Shown in pieces: positions 31,903 through 40,981 of a stretch of DNA of 64,000 nt (within the stretch, counting starts at the first letter, position 1; each line of letters starts with the position of its first letter). A program made the translations under genes and the position numbers. Under the pieces are notes generated by a model. The model was not told where the DNA came from. It worked only from the letters and a program-made list of their open reading frames with translations, and made no database searches. The DNA is from Actinoplanes italicus (GTDB taxonomy: Bacteria; Actinomycetota; Actinomycetes; Mycobacteriales; Micromonosporaceae): positions 1-64,000 of the forward strand of contig NZ_PVMZ01000019.1 of NCBI RefSeq assembly GCF_003001815.1. The letters are read 5' to 3'.

Positions 31903-32460
31903 TCACCGCCGCCAGACGCGTGTGGTGGTCACGGTCGGGTTGCCGGCCTTGTCGTACGCCCTCAGCTGGACTTTCATCTTCTTGCCGTACTTCTTGGTGT
32001 TGACCGAGAAGGTGTATCCGGCCGTGACGTCTTTGGCGACGACCTTGCCGTTGATGAGCAGCTCGACGCGGTGATTTTCACCGTGCCGCGTACCTTGGCG
32101 CCGTTCTTCGGTGCTTTGGTGAGCTTCAGGGTGGGCCGGGTGTTGTCCACGACAACGGTGCGGCTCATCCGGGAGGTGTTGCCGAGCCGGTCGGTGACGG
32201 CCCAGGTCAGCGTTCGGAGCCCGTCCGGGCCGGCCGAGGCGTTGATGGTGTACGGGCCCTTACTGACGGAATAGGCCCCGTGCAGGTAGGCGTCGCGGAT
32301 GCCGGATCCGTCGTTGGCGTACACGGTGGTGCGGATGGTCTTGCCCCGCACGAGAGCCCGGTGTCCGGGGGCGATGCCGGTAATCGCCGGTCCGGTGTTG
32401 TCGAGGACGACCTTGCTGGTGTGGGAGGCGCTGTTGCCGACCCGGCGTGTAACCAACCCG
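31903..32460 (-). pseudogene. Remnant of a secreted Ig-like-domain protein
   Basis: One frame (from about 32460) encodes bacterial Ig-like repeats: VVLDNTGPAITGIAPGHRAL, ANDGSGIRDAYL, then VVVDNTRPTLKLTKAPKNGAKVRGTVKI. At about 32072 the frame breaks. The natural continuation (RVELLINGKVVAKDVTAG, later YDKAGNPTVTTTRVWRR then TGA at 31903) is in another frame. The N-terminal catalytic or surface part is missing. The residues lost at the junction suggest a small internal deletion. The parent is probably a secreted protease or cell-wall protein with C-terminal Ig-like domains. Confidence 0.65.
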
Positions 32461-32540
32461 ATTCTCAGCCAACCGCACCGGTTCATACCCCCGAAGCGCC
32501 GGCGGACGCCCGGGAGTGACCCGCGCCGCCTCCGGCGTGC

Positions 32541-33731
32541 CTACGTGCTCGGTACAGGGCCGGGCAGGCCGAACAGGTAGCCCTGCCCGTAGGCGACGCC
32601 GATCCCGCGCAGGGTGTCGAGTTCCGTGGCGGTCTCGATGCCTTCGGCGATCAGGGCGGCTCCGGTCTCGGTCGCGAACATGTTGAGCGATCGGGCCATG
32701 GTCTGCCGTACGAGGTCGGTGTCGATGTCCCGTACCAGCGAGATGTCGAGCTTGATGATGTCGGGCCGCAACCGCAGGATGTGGCTGAGGCTGGCGAAGC
32801 CGGCACCGGCATCGTCGACGAGGATCTGCACCCCGGCGGCCTGCAGCGCCCGGGTGTGGGCGAGCAGCCCGGGATAGTCGTAGACCTGGGCATGCTCGGT
32901 AATCTCGACACCGAGATCGTGCCCGGCGTGGTCCAGCAGCAGCCGCTCGGTGCCGGCGGCCGTCAGGACCTCCGGGGACAGGTTCAGGTTCAGGCGGATC
33001 CCCGGTGGCAGCCGGTCGAGGATCTCCAGGGCGCGGCGTACGGCCAGCAGCTCGAGTTCGGCGCCGAGTCCACAGCGGGCGGCGGCGGCGAACGCCCGGT
33101 CCGGGGTGGCGAACACCATCGGGTCGAAGCGTGACAGTGCCTCGAAGGCCACCGGCGCACCGGTGCGAAGGCTGACGATCGGCTGGAAGACCGTGTGTAC
33201 GGCTCCGGCTTGCAGCACCTCGCGCACGGACGCCTCGGATCGGCGGGTGAGGTGGCGTGCCAGGGCGGCCGGGCTGCTCAGGTGATCGCTGATCAGGTCG
33301 GCGAGCATCCGTACGAATCGGGCGTCCTGCTCTGTCAGTCTTTGATCGGCGTGCCGGCTGAGGCAGCACAGCATGCCGAGGACTGTTCCGTCGGCGCCGT
33401 GCCAGGGAGCCCCGACGTAGGAGCCGATGTTGAGGTCCCGAGTGACCGCCAGGTCGCGGGTGACCGGGTGGGAACGGGCGTCGGTGACGACCTCCGGCAG
33501 GGTTCCGGCCAGGACCCTGGTGCAGAAGGAGCCGTCCAGGGCGGTGCCGGTCATCAGCTCGACGTTCATCGCCGCCGTCTCACCGTCGGCGGCCACGATG
33601 ACCTGCTCGCCCTCGGTGAACGCCGACAGCCAGGCGACCTCCATGCCCAGATGCAGCCGTGCCAGGGCCAGCAACCGGTCGATTTCCGGATCGACGGGCG
33701 TCGTCACGTCGTGCGCCGTCGAGGTTGACAT
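32541..33731 (-). CDS. GAF-EAL protein, probable cyclic-di-GMP phosphodiesterase
   Basis: 396 residues. N-terminal GAF sensor (about 15-165: MEVAWLSAFTEGEQVIVA, GSFCTRVLAGTLPEVV, GAPWHGADGTVLGMLCCL), then an EAL domain. The catalytic set is present: FEALSRF, LNLNLSPE, VEITEHA, LVDDAGAGF, IIKLDIS, IAEGIET and GQGYLFG. Loop 6 reads DDAGAGFASL instead of DDFGTGYSSL, a change that can alter dimer control. ATG 33731 is chosen for its GGGAGGCGAAG. Stand-alone gene; the GAF ligand is unknown. Confidence 0.9.
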   Translation of the reverse strand: MSTSTAHDVTTPVDPEIDRLLALARLHLGMEVAWLSAFTEGEQVIVAADGETAAMNVELMTGTALDGSFCTRVLAGTLPEVVTDARSHPVTRDLAVTRDLNIGSYVGAPWHGADGTVLGMLCCLSRHADQRLTEQDARFVRMLADLISDHLSSPAALARHLTRRSEASVREVLQAGAVHTVFQPIVSLRTGAPVAFEALSRFDPMVFATPDRAFAAAARCGLGAELELLAVRRALEILDRLPPGIRLNLNLSPEVLTAAGTERLLLDHAGHDLGVEITEHAQVYDYPGLLAHTRALQAAGVQILVDDAGAGFASLSHILRLRPDIIKLDISLVRDIDTDLVRQTMARSLNMFATETGAALIAEGIETATELDTLRGIGVAYGQGYLFGLPGPVPST

Positions 33732-33815
33732 CTCTTCGCCTCCCGCGACCGGGTGTCGTCCGGCCGAGGACTCCGACATCGGCCGGAGGAACGGCGGTCT
33801 GAGCTTTCCGGTCCC

Positions 33816-35144
33816 CTACGATCGGCGTCCGGGCACGACCAGCAATGTCAGCAGCGCACCGGCCGCCACCACGACGGCGCCGGTCAGCTCCACCGGACGG
33901 AAGGCGATGCCCGCGCCGAGCATCGTCATGAAGGCGGCCACCGCGATCGCCCCGCCGATGTGGCTCATCGACTCGAACAGCGCCGAAGCAGTCCCCCGGT
34001 CGTCCTCCGGAGCGTCGCTGATGCACTCACGGGTGAGCCCCACGAAGATCGGGCCGGAGGCGAGACCCCACAGCAGCAGCCACGGCAGCAGTTGCGGCAC
34101 GCTGTCGCTGAGGGCGATCAGCGTCAGCGCCAGCGCGCACAACGCCATGGCCGTCACCACGATCGTGCGCGCACTGAACCTGCGCATCAGCAGCGGGGCC
34201 AGCGTCGAGCTGATCGCGCCGCCCACCAGGACCGGCGACAGCGCCAGGCCGGCCGCGTCGGCCGTGAGCCCGTACCTCTCCTGCAGGGCCAGGCTGCCGA
34301 TCACGACCAGGGCGGTGTACCCGGCGCAGTACGTGCCGAACGCCAGATAACTGCCGGCGCGACGCCGTGACGCGAGCAGGCCGGGATTCACCATCGGGTG
34401 GGCAGACCGCCGTTCCACCACGACCATGAGCGCCAGCAGGGCCAGCCCGCCGAGCCCGAGGAGCGGGGAATTCTCCTGCAGACCGAGCAGAAGCACGACC
34501 AGTCCGCTGCTGACCAGCACGGCGCTCGTCGCGTTGAGCCGCCGGCCGGACGCCGTGCCCGGCCGGTCCCGGGGCAACAGGATCCGGGCGCCCAGCAGCG
34601 CGATCACCCCGACGGGCACGGTCACCAGGAACACCCAGCGCCACCCGAGCCGGGTGGTGAGCACCCCGCCGAGCATGGCGCCGGCCAGCCCGGCCGACCA
34701 GGCCGCGAAAGCGATCACCGAGAACACCCGGCTGCGCCACGGTTCGGTGTCGAACTCGCCGCCGGCCGCGGAGAGCGCGGCGGGCAGGGCGAACGCCGCG
34801 GCCATGCCCTGCAGCGCCCGACCGGCGAGCAGCACGGGAAGGTTCGGCGCGAGCCCGGCCAGCAGCCCGGCGCCGGTGCACACCGCCAGGCCCGCCAGCA
34901 TGACCCGGCGGCGTCCCCACACATCGCACACCCGGCCGCCGAGAACCAGGAAGGCGCCGATGGACAGCGAGTAGAGACTGATCACCCACTGCAGGACGCC
35001 GGGCCGCAGCCCGAACTCGTCGCCGATGGCCGGCAGCGCCGTGGCGACCGCCAGGCTGTCGAAGAGCACCAGGAACGAGGCGCTCCCGAGCATCAGGGCG
35101 AGCGCCCAGGAGCGGGCCGGTGACCGCACCAGTACGTCAGTCAT
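33816..35144 (-). CDS. MFS drug exporter (EmrB/QacA-like)
   Basis: 442-residue major facilitator with at least 12 helices. Motif A lies between helices 2 and 3 (GGRVCDVWGRRRVMLAG), motif C-like glycines are in the fifth helix, and LDSTVVNVALP-type family sequence appears as LFDSLAVATALPAIGDEF. Start ATG 35144 with GGGGGAGGA upstream. A 16-bp palindrome 50 nt upstream suggests repression by a TetR-type protein, but no regulator gene is adjacent. Confidence 0.9.
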   Translation of the reverse strand: MTDVLVRSPARSWALALMLGSASFLVLFDSLAVATALPAIGDEFGLRPGVLQWVISLYSLSIGAFLVLGGRVCDVWGRRRVMLAGLAVCTGAGLLAGLAPNLPVLLAGRALQGMAAAFALPAALSAAGGEFDTEPWRSRVFSVIAFAAWSAGLAGAMLGGVLTTRLGWRWVFLVTVPVGVIALLGARILLPRDRPGTASGRRLNATSAVLVSSGLVVLLLGLQENSPLLGLGGLALLALMVVVERRSAHPMVNPGLLASRRRAGSYLAFGTYCAGYTALVVIGSLALQERYGLTADAAGLALSPVLVGGAISSTLAPLLMRRFSARTIVVTAMALCALALTLIALSDSVPQLLPWLLLWGLASGPIFVGLTRECISDAPEDDRGTASALFESMSHIGGAIAVAAFMTMLGAGIAFRPVELTGAVVVAAGALLTLLVVPGRRS

Positions 35145-35191
35145 GCACTGTTCCTCCCCCGTCGCGGGACCTCCAGCCCTCACCCGCCACT

Positions 35192-35227
35192 CTGTCACCC
35201 GAGCGGGTGAACCGCCTCCGGTGACAG
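35192..35227. promoter_or_regulatory. Operator-like palindromes upstream of the MFS exporter
   Basis: A perfect TCACCCG-AG-CGGGTGA (35195-35210) is nested in a wider CTGTCACC...GGTGACAG repeat (35192-35199 / 35220-35227). It lies between the divergent MFS and SseB-like genes. Confidence 0.55.
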
Positions 35228-35269
35228 CGCGTACACCAGGGTGGGGACGCCGACAGGACGGAGTCGACC

Positions 35270-35968
35270 TTGTTTCCTGCCAACACTCTGGAAACCACCC
35301 TCCTTCATGTACGGCGCGGAGAGTCACCGCCCGAGGCGTTGCTGGCCGCGCTGGCCGACCACCCGGTGTGGGTTCCCCTGCCGTCCGATCCATCCGGCTC
35401 GGCAGGCGGCGGCGGGCAACTGCCCATCACCACCATCGGCGGCGAGCCATACGTGATCGTCTATACCTCCGCCGAGCAGCTGGCCAAGGCCGGCGCGGGC
35501 AACCGCAGGCAGATCCGGCTCACCGGCCGCCAGCTGGCCGACCGGATCCCCGCCGAACTGGGCTTCGTCGTCAACCCGGGCTCGGCGACCGCAGTGCCGG
35601 TGGCCGCCGAGCGGATCGGCAGGTTGCGCGGCCACCGGCGGGACACGAGTTCGCGCATCCTGCTCGGTGTGCCCCGCCCCGAGCCGTACCACCTGCTCGA
35701 CGCCCTGATCGGCGGCTTCCGGGCCAGTTCCGGCGTGATCGAGGCCCGGCGGGCGCTGCGCAGCATCGACGACGGCCCCGGCACCCTGATGATCGGTGTC
35801 CGCCCCGACCGTCGCGTCCCCACCTGGCAGCGCGACGTGCGCGCCGCCGTCGACTACGCCTCCCGGGTGAGTCCCGTCCCGAACGACATCGAGGTCCTGC
35901 CGTTGGACGAGCAGAGCTCGGTGGCCACGTGGATGCTCACCCGGACACAGGCGTTCTACCACCGGTGA
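35270..35968 (+). CDS. SseB-like domain protein
   Basis: 232 residues. The N-terminal half has the SseB pattern (LLAALADHPVWVPLPSDPSG, PYVIVYTSAEQLAKAG, ELGFVVNPGSATAVPVAAERIGRL). The C-terminal half (PEPYHLLDALIGGFRASSGVIEARRALRSIDDGPGTLMIGV) resembles the SseB C-terminal module. These domains occur in many actinobacterial proteins of uncertain function. TTG 35270 with GGACGGAG upstream is the likely start. Its last 32 nt overlap the convergent amine oxidase. Confidence 0.75.
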   Translation: MFPANTLETTLLHVRRGESPPEALLAALADHPVWVPLPSDPSGSAGGGGQLPITTIGGEPYVIVYTSAEQLAKAGAGNRRQIRLTGRQLADRIPAELGFVVNPGSATAVPVAAERIGRLRGHRRDTSSRILLGVPRPEPYHLLDALIGGFRASSGVIEARRALRSIDDGPGTLMIGVRPDRRVPTWQRDVRAAVDYASRVSPVPNDIEVLPLDEQSSVATWMLTRTQAFYHR

Positions 35969-37316
35969 CCCGTGGTGCCACCGCCGCGGCGGCGTCCTCG
36001 CCGGAGCGGATCGCGCCGTCCATGTAGCCGTACCAGCGGGTCGCCGTCTCGGCACCGGCCCAGTGCACGCGGCCGGCCGGTGCCCGCAACGCCGGTCCGT
36101 AGGCGGTCCACGCGCCCGGCGGGAACAGCGCCGCATACGCGCCGCGGGTGTACTCCTCGCTGTTCCAGTCCCGTTCGACGTATGCGACCGGCCGGGCGGC
36201 CGCCGGACCGAACAGCCGCACCAGCTCGTCGAGCACCAGGCCCCGGCGCTCCTCGGCGGACCGGCCGGCGAGACGGCGTGCCACCGCGCCCTCCAGGACA
36301 CCGGCCAGCACGCCGTGCCGTCCGGCGGGTGAACCGCTGTCAGCCACCGCGGCGAGCGGCCCGCGCAGGCTGAGCGCGTGACCGCTGAGCCCCGCGTCGC
36401 GCCAGAACGGCGCGGCGTACACGATCATGCATTTGATCGTGCTGCCCATGGCGAGGCGCTGGGTCAGAGCGTCCCGCGCGGCGGGCAGCGCGGGCTCGTG
36501 CACGATGCGCCCGGCGAGTGTCGGCGGGACCGCGACGACCACCTGGTCCGCCCGCACGCTCACCCCGGAGGCGGCCGTGACGACGACACCGGCGTCGTCC
36601 TGGGCGATCCGCCGGATCGGCATGCCGAGCCGGACCCGATCACCGAGATCCCGGGCCATGCGTACGGCCAGCAGGTGCGCGCCACCGTCGAGCATGTCCT
36701 GCTGCGCCCCGCCGTCGGTGGCCATGACGGCACGCAGCCCGCCGGCCGCCCGTACGTAGAAGAGCGCGTGCAGCAGCGACAACTCGGCCGGTTCACAGGC
36801 CCACAGCAGCCGTGTGGCCAGGGCGAACAGTCGCCGCCCGGCCGGGGTCAGCAGGGTCCGGCGGATCCAGGACTCCAGCGTCACCCCGTCCAGGCGGTCC
36901 GCAGCCGGACCCCGCCACGGCACCTCGGGGTCGACGGTCCGGGCGAGCCGTTCGAACCGGGCCTCGGCCTGCGCGAAGTCCAGCATCGCCGCCGGTGACA
37001 GCCGCGGCACGACGCCCCGGAACCGCCCTGTCCGGCCGGACTCGTGTTCGACCAGGTGAACCCCGGCCGTGTGGGTGCGGAACACCGGCACCCCGAGTTC
37101 GGCCGCGAGAGCGTGGACCCGGTCCTGGCCCGGCCCGGCGAACTGTCCGCCGAGCTCGACGCGCTCGCCGTCGATGAGAACGCTGTCGACGCGCCCGCCG
37201 ACCCGGTCGCGTGCCTCGCAGACGATGACGCCGATCTCGCGGCGGGAGAGTTCCCGGGCGCAGGCGAGCCCGGCCAGCCCGGCGCCCACGACGACGACTT
37301 CCACGTGATGGTGCAC
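35937..37316 (-). CDS. Flavin-containing monoamine oxidase family protein
   Basis: 459 residues. N-terminal FAD-binding Rossmann motif EVVVVGAGLAGLACARELSRR and GG doublet DRVGGRVDSVLIDGERVELGGQF. The C-terminal FAD block VHWAGAETATRWYGYMDGAIRSGEDAA is the amine-oxidase signature. GTG 37316 has AGGAG 6 nt upstream; GTG 37349 is a longer option with a tail unlike the family. It oxidises an amine to the imine with release of H2O2. Substrate unknown. Confidence 0.92.
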   Translation of the reverse strand: MHHHVEVVVVGAGLAGLACARELSRREIGVIVCEARDRVGGRVDSVLIDGERVELGGQFAGPGQDRVHALAAELGVPVFRTHTAGVHLVEHESGRTGRFRGVVPRLSPAAMLDFAQAEARFERLARTVDPEVPWRGPAADRLDGVTLESWIRRTLLTPAGRRLFALATRLLWACEPAELSLLHALFYVRAAGGLRAVMATDGGAQQDMLDGGAHLLAVRMARDLGDRVRLGMPIRRIAQDDAGVVVTAASGVSVRADQVVVAVPPTLAGRIVHEPALPAARDALTQRLAMGSTIKCMIVYAAPFWRDAGLSGHALSLRGPLAAVADSGSPAGRHGVLAGVLEGAVARRLAGRSAEERRGLVLDELVRLFGPAAARPVAYVERDWNSEEYTRGAYAALFPPGAWTAYGPALRAPAGRVHWAGAETATRWYGYMDGAIRSGEDAAAAVAPRVTGGRTPVSG

Positions 37317-37418
37317 AAGAATCTCCTGGTGGGTGTCCAGGTTCGCCACACAGCGAACCCGTCAGCGCACCCACCTACCACCACGGCGCCGACTCGAACG
37401 GTCAGTAACCCCGTCAAT

Positions 37419-37464
37419 CTATCCGGTCAGGAGCTCACCAGCTATCCGGTCAGGGGCTCACCAG
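37419..37464. repeat. 23-bp tandem duplication over the response-regulator stop codon
   Basis: CTATCCGGTCAGGAGCTCAC (then CAG) at 37419-37441 repeats at 37442-37464 with one change (GGAGC/GGGGC). The stop codon of the response regulator (37450-37452) lies in the second copy. Confidence 0.85.
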
Positions 37465-38121
37465 GCCGGCCCGGTAGGCGGCGATCACCAGCTGGACCCG
37501 GTCGCGGGCGGCGAGTTTGGTCATCAGCCGGCCGACGTACGTCTTCACGGTGGGCATGGTGATGTGCAGGCGTTCGGCGATCTCGGAGTTGGTCGCGCCG
37601 AGCCCGATCATCGTCAGCACCTCACGCTCCCGATCGGTCACGCCGTCGAGGTCGGGTGCGGCCACGGCCGCTTCCGGGGGACGGCCGGCGAGCATCCGGA
37701 TCAGGTTGCGGGTGACGCTCGGCGCGATGAGCGCGTCACCTGCCGCGACCACCCGGATGGCGGCCACGATGTCGTCGAGCGCCATGTCCTTGACCAGGAA
37801 TCCGGAGGCGCCGGCCTGCAGTGCGCCGTAGACGTAGCCGTCGTCGGGGAAAGTGGTGAGCACGACGATCCGGGGAGGCCGATCGTCGTCTGCGGCCGGA
37901 CCGGTACCGATGATCTGCCGGGTGGCCTCGATACCATCCATCCCGGGCATCCGGATGTCCATCAGGATGACGTCAGGCCGCAGGTCACGGGCGAGACGGA
38001 CCGCGTCGGCGCCGGTCTCCGCCTCGCCCGCGACCTCGATGCCGTCAGCGTCGGTGAGAACCATGTGAAGCGCTGTCCGGACGAGTGCGTGATCGTCGGC
38101 GAGCAGCACGCGAACCGTCAC
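37450..38121 (-). CDS. NarL/FixJ family response regulator
   Basis: 223 residues. Receiver domain with acidic pair D9-D10, phosphoacceptor D55 (VILMDIRMPGMDG) and switch lysine in SGFLVKDM. The C-terminal LuxR-type HTH is VTDREREVLTMIGLGATNSEIAERLHITMPTVKTYVGRLMTKL. GTG 38121 overlaps the kinase stop (GTGA). Partner of the upstream kinase; possible target is the divergent ABC exporter. Confidence 0.95.
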   Translation of the reverse strand: MTVRVLLADDHALVRTALHMVLTDADGIEVAGEAETGADAVRLARDLRPDVILMDIRMPGMDGIEATRQIIGTGPAADDDRPPRIVVLTTFPDDGYVYGALQAGASGFLVKDMALDDIVAAIRVVAAGDALIAPSVTRNLIRMLAGRPPEAAVAAPDLDGVTDREREVLTMIGLGATNSEIAERLHITMPTVKTYVGRLMTKLAARDRVQLVIAAYRAGLVSP

Positions 38122-39347
38122 GTCCGGTCCGCCCCGGCCCGCGCCTCACCCGGACCGCCGGGATCACCGGGATCGATCGGCAGGTGGGCCGCGACCCGGA
38201 AACCGCCCTCGGCCCGGGCGCCGGCCGTGAGTGCCCCGTCCAACAGGGCGGCCCGCTCGTGCAGGCCGATCAGCCCGAATCCGCCATCGGCGCTGCCGCC
38301 GTGGTGCGGGCCGTGCCCGTCGTCGACGACCTCGATCCGCAGGTCGGCGGACCGGTATTCGACCGAGATCCTGCAGGTCGCGGCATCGGCATGGCGCAGC
38401 ACGTTGGTCAGTGACTCCTGAATGATCCGGTACGCGGAGAGTTCCACGTCGGCGGGCAGGGGCCGGCGCCGCCCCGCCCAGTCGACCCGGACGTCGACGC
38501 CGGAACCCTCGGCGGACCGGACCAGGTCACCGACGTCGGCCAGGGTGGGCGCGGGCCGCAGGGGCGCGTCCTCGTCGTGGGGCATCCGCAGGCCGCTGAG
38601 CATGCGGCGCAGACCGGCGAGGGTCTCACGGCTGGTCGACTCGATGTGGAGCAGCGAGTCCCGGGCGCGTTCGGGCTGAGTGCCGATGACCCGGGCCGCC
38701 GCTCCGGCCTGCAGGGCGATGACGCCGACGCTGTGGGCGACGTGATCGTGGAGCTCGCGGGAGATGCGCAGCCGTTCGGCCATCACACTCTGGGCGGCGG
38801 CCTGTTCGCTGAGGCGCAGCGCGTAGTCGTGAGCCTGCCGGATCGAGTACCCCAGCAGCAAGGCCACCACCAGAGGCAGGACCACGAACGCCGTCCAGCC
38901 GGTCCATGCTTGCGGGAGATCACCGAGCCGGAGGGTCACCGGTAGCGCGCCGAGGATCGGGACGAGCGCGACCGCCCAGGTCCACGGTGGTCGGGTGGCC
39001 ACCAGGTAACCGAGCACGATGTCGGCACCGAGCAGGAACTGGGCCAACAGCTGGTCCTCGCCGTTGGCGAGACCGTCGTGTCCGACCGCCAGGATCAGCG
39101 CGACGGGAGCCGTGGCCAGAAGACACAGCGCGAGCAGCGGCCGGGTGCGGATCAGCCGGCACGCCACGACGGCCGCGGCCACCGCCACCGCGATCACGGC
39201 CCAGCGCCAGGCGGGCGGCGCCGGAAGACCGGTGGGCATCCCCGGAAGCCCGAGGTGGGCCCGCAGCGTGCTGAAGGCCGAGATCGCCCAGCACAGCGCC
39301 ACCCAGCCGGCAAGCGGCAGGCGGCGGATCCGCAGCGGTGAGGGCAT
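38118..39347 (-). CDS. Sensor histidine kinase (HisKA_3 type)
   Basis: 409 residues. About six N-terminal membrane helices, no large extracellular domain, then the HisKA_3 dimerisation block RLRISRELHDHVAHSVGVIALQAG with the phospho-histidine, and an HATPase with LTNVLRHADA, VEVVDDGHGPHH-type N/D boxes and GGFGLIGLHERAALL (G box). Start: ATG 39347 fits the protein best; ATG 39383 is 12 codons longer. Neither has a strong Shine-Dalgarno. Intramembrane-sensing kinases of this kind often guard against membrane-active antibiotics and pair with ABC exporters. Confidence 0.92.
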   Translation of the reverse strand: MPSPLRIRRLPLAGWVALCWAISAFSTLRAHLGLPGMPTGLPAPPAWRWAVIAVAVAAAVVACRLIRTRPLLALCLLATAPVALILAVGHDGLANGEDQLLAQFLLGADIVLGYLVATRPPWTWAVALVPILGALPVTLRLGDLPQAWTGWTAFVVLPLVVALLLGYSIRQAHDYALRLSEQAAAQSVMAERLRISRELHDHVAHSVGVIALQAGAAARVIGTQPERARDSLLHIESTSRETLAGLRRMLSGLRMPHDEDAPLRPAPTLADVGDLVRSAEGSGVDVRVDWAGRRRPLPADVELSAYRIIQESLTNVLRHADAATCRISVEYRSADLRIEVVDDGHGPHHGGSADGGFGLIGLHERAALLDGALTAGARAEGGFRVAAHLPIDPGDPGGPGEARAGADRT

Positions 39348-39471
39348 GCGGCTGATCGTATCCGCGGGCCGGTCCGCCGCCATCCGACCACGGAACGACT
39401 ACCACGGTATGAGGCCGGCGGGTGCCACGGGCCGATGACGATCAGTACCGCCGGGGGCGATCGTGGTCGGC

Positions 39472-40197
39472 ATGATTCACGTCGAAGATCTCGTCAAGCG
39501 ATACGGGGCTATCACCGCCGTGGCGGGGTTGTCCTTCACCGCCCGGCCCGGCCGGGTCACCGGCTTCCTCGGGCCCAACGGCGCCGGAAAGACCACCACG
39601 CTGCGGGTCCTGCTCGGCCTCGACTCGCCCACCGGCGGCAGCGCCACCATCGGCGGTGTCCCGTTCCGGTCGCACCGGCGCGGGCTGCGGCACGCCGGTG
39701 CGCTGCTCGACGCCCAGCAGGCGCACCCCGGGCGTACCGCCGCGGTGCATCTCGCCGCCCTGGCCAGAGGCAACGGCCTGTCCCGGCGCCGGGTCGACGA
39801 GGTGCTGGGCGAGACCGGACTGTCCGGGGTGGCCGGCCGTCGGGTGGGCACCTTCTCGCTCGGGATGCGGCAACGCCTCGGGGTGGCGACGGCGCTGCTC
39901 GGCGACCCGCCGGTGCTGATCTTCGACGAGCCGGTGAACGGGATGGACCCGGAGGGGGTGCGCTGGGCGCGTGGGCTGTTCCGGCGGCTGGCCGCCGAGG
40001 GCCGCACGGTGTTCCTGTCCAGTCACCTGATCGGTGAGATGGCGGCGACGGCCGACGAGCTTGTGGTCGTCGGGCAGGGCCGGCTGCTGGCGTGCGGCCC
40101 GGTGACGGAGCTGACCGGTTCCGCCGGTTCGCTGGAGGAGGCGTTCTTCGCGCTGACCGAGGGCAGTGTCGACCACCGTGCCGGGGGTGCCCGATGA
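39472..40197 (+). CDS. ABC transporter ATP-binding protein (drug/peptide exporter type)
   Basis: 241 residues: Walker A GPNGAGKTTTLRVLLGL, signature FSLGMRQRLGVATALLG, Walker B PVLIFDEPVNGMDPEGV and the H-loop FLSSHLIGEM. Best resembles CcmA/BcrA-type exporters. ATG 39472 or the in-frame GTG 39463. Divergent from the two-component system and coupled (ATGA) with the permease gene. Confidence 0.94.
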   Translation: MIHVEDLVKRYGAITAVAGLSFTARPGRVTGFLGPNGAGKTTTLRVLLGLDSPTGGSATIGGVPFRSHRRGLRHAGALLDAQQAHPGRTAAVHLAALARGNGLSRRRVDEVLGETGLSGVAGRRVGTFSLGMRQRLGVATALLGDPPVLIFDEPVNGMDPEGVRWARGLFRRLAAEGRTVFLSSHLIGEMAATADELVVVGQGRLLACGPVTELTGSAGSLEEAFFALTEGSVDHRAGGAR

Positions 40198-40880
40198 CCG
40201 GTCTGGTCGCGTCGGAGTGGCTGAAGACCCGCTCGCTGCGGTCGACGTGGTGGTCGGCGGCGCTGACCGTCGCCGCCGTCCTGGTCGCGGCGGCGATCGA
40301 CCGCGACGGGGTGTTCCCGCTCGCCGGTTATCTGGTGCTGATCGTGGCGGCGACGAGTTCGGGCGCCGCGTCGATGGTCGGGGAGTACGCCAGCGGGCTG
40401 ATCCGGGCCACCGCGGTGGCGGTACCGGCTCGCTCGCACGTGGTCCTGGCCAAGGCCGTGGTGCAGGCTGCCGTGTGGACCGTGGTCGGCGCGCTGGCCG
40501 CGGCGGGTTCGCTGGTGGTCGACGGCACGGTGTCGGTGACGCCGGGGGAGTTGTCCGGAGCGGTCCTGGTCGGCCCGGTCTGCGCGATCGTGGGTCTCGG
40601 GCTGGCGGTGCTGCTGCGTCAGGCCGGAGCGGTCTACGTGACCGGGATCCTGCTGCTGGTGGCGCTTCCGCAACTGCTGACCGGCGACAACGTGGTGGTC
40701 AGAGCGCTGCACCACGCGATGATCCTGCCGGCGTGGCAGCGGCTGACGCTCGCTTACGGGCCCGCGGAAGCGGTCGGTGACCTGTACACGTCGGCCGGCG
40801 CGGCGTGGCTGTCCTATCTCCTGTGGCCTATCGCGGTACTCGGTGCGGCGTTGGTCGTTCATCATCGGCGTGACGTCTGA
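40194..40880 (+). CDS. ABC transporter permease (exporter)
   Basis: 228 residues with about six hydrophobic segments, starting VASEWLKTRSLRSTWWSAAL, the usual N-terminal amphipathic start of ABC-2-type permeases. Later segments include AGYLVLIVAATSSGAASMVGEY and a conserved-looking AMILPAWQRLTLAYGP. Start ATG 40194 overlaps the ATPase stop. Together they make a two-gene exporter, plausibly under the adjacent two-component system. Confidence 0.88.
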   Translation: MTGLVASEWLKTRSLRSTWWSAALTVAAVLVAAAIDRDGVFPLAGYLVLIVAATSSGAASMVGEYASGLIRATAVAVPARSHVVLAKAVVQAAVWTVVGALAAAGSLVVDGTVSVTPGELSGAVLVGPVCAIVGLGLAVLLRQAGAVYVTGILLLVALPQLLTGDNVVVRALHHAMILPAWQRLTLAYGPAEAVGDLYTSAGAAWLSYLLWPIAVLGAALVVHHRRDV

Positions 40881-40943
40881 CCGGTTCCCGCGTGTTTCGG
40901 AGTTGCTGCCGCTGGGCTAGGCTGACCATCAGATCAGTGTTCC

Positions 40944-40955
40944 GAAAAGGTTTTC
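40944..40955. promoter_or_regulatory. Palindrome upstream of the LacI gene
   Basis: GAAAA-GG-TTTTC lies 26 nt before the TTG start and may be an autoregulatory site, though its centre is GG rather than the CG usual for LacI proteins. Confidence 0.35.
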
Positions 40956-40981
40956 AAGAATGTGATGCGGGAGAAGATTTC

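Noticed and set aside
40194..40880. The permease considered as a bacteriocin immunity protein
   Set aside because: Coupling to an ABC ATPase gene and the ABC-2-type N-terminus make an exporter subunit the simpler reading.
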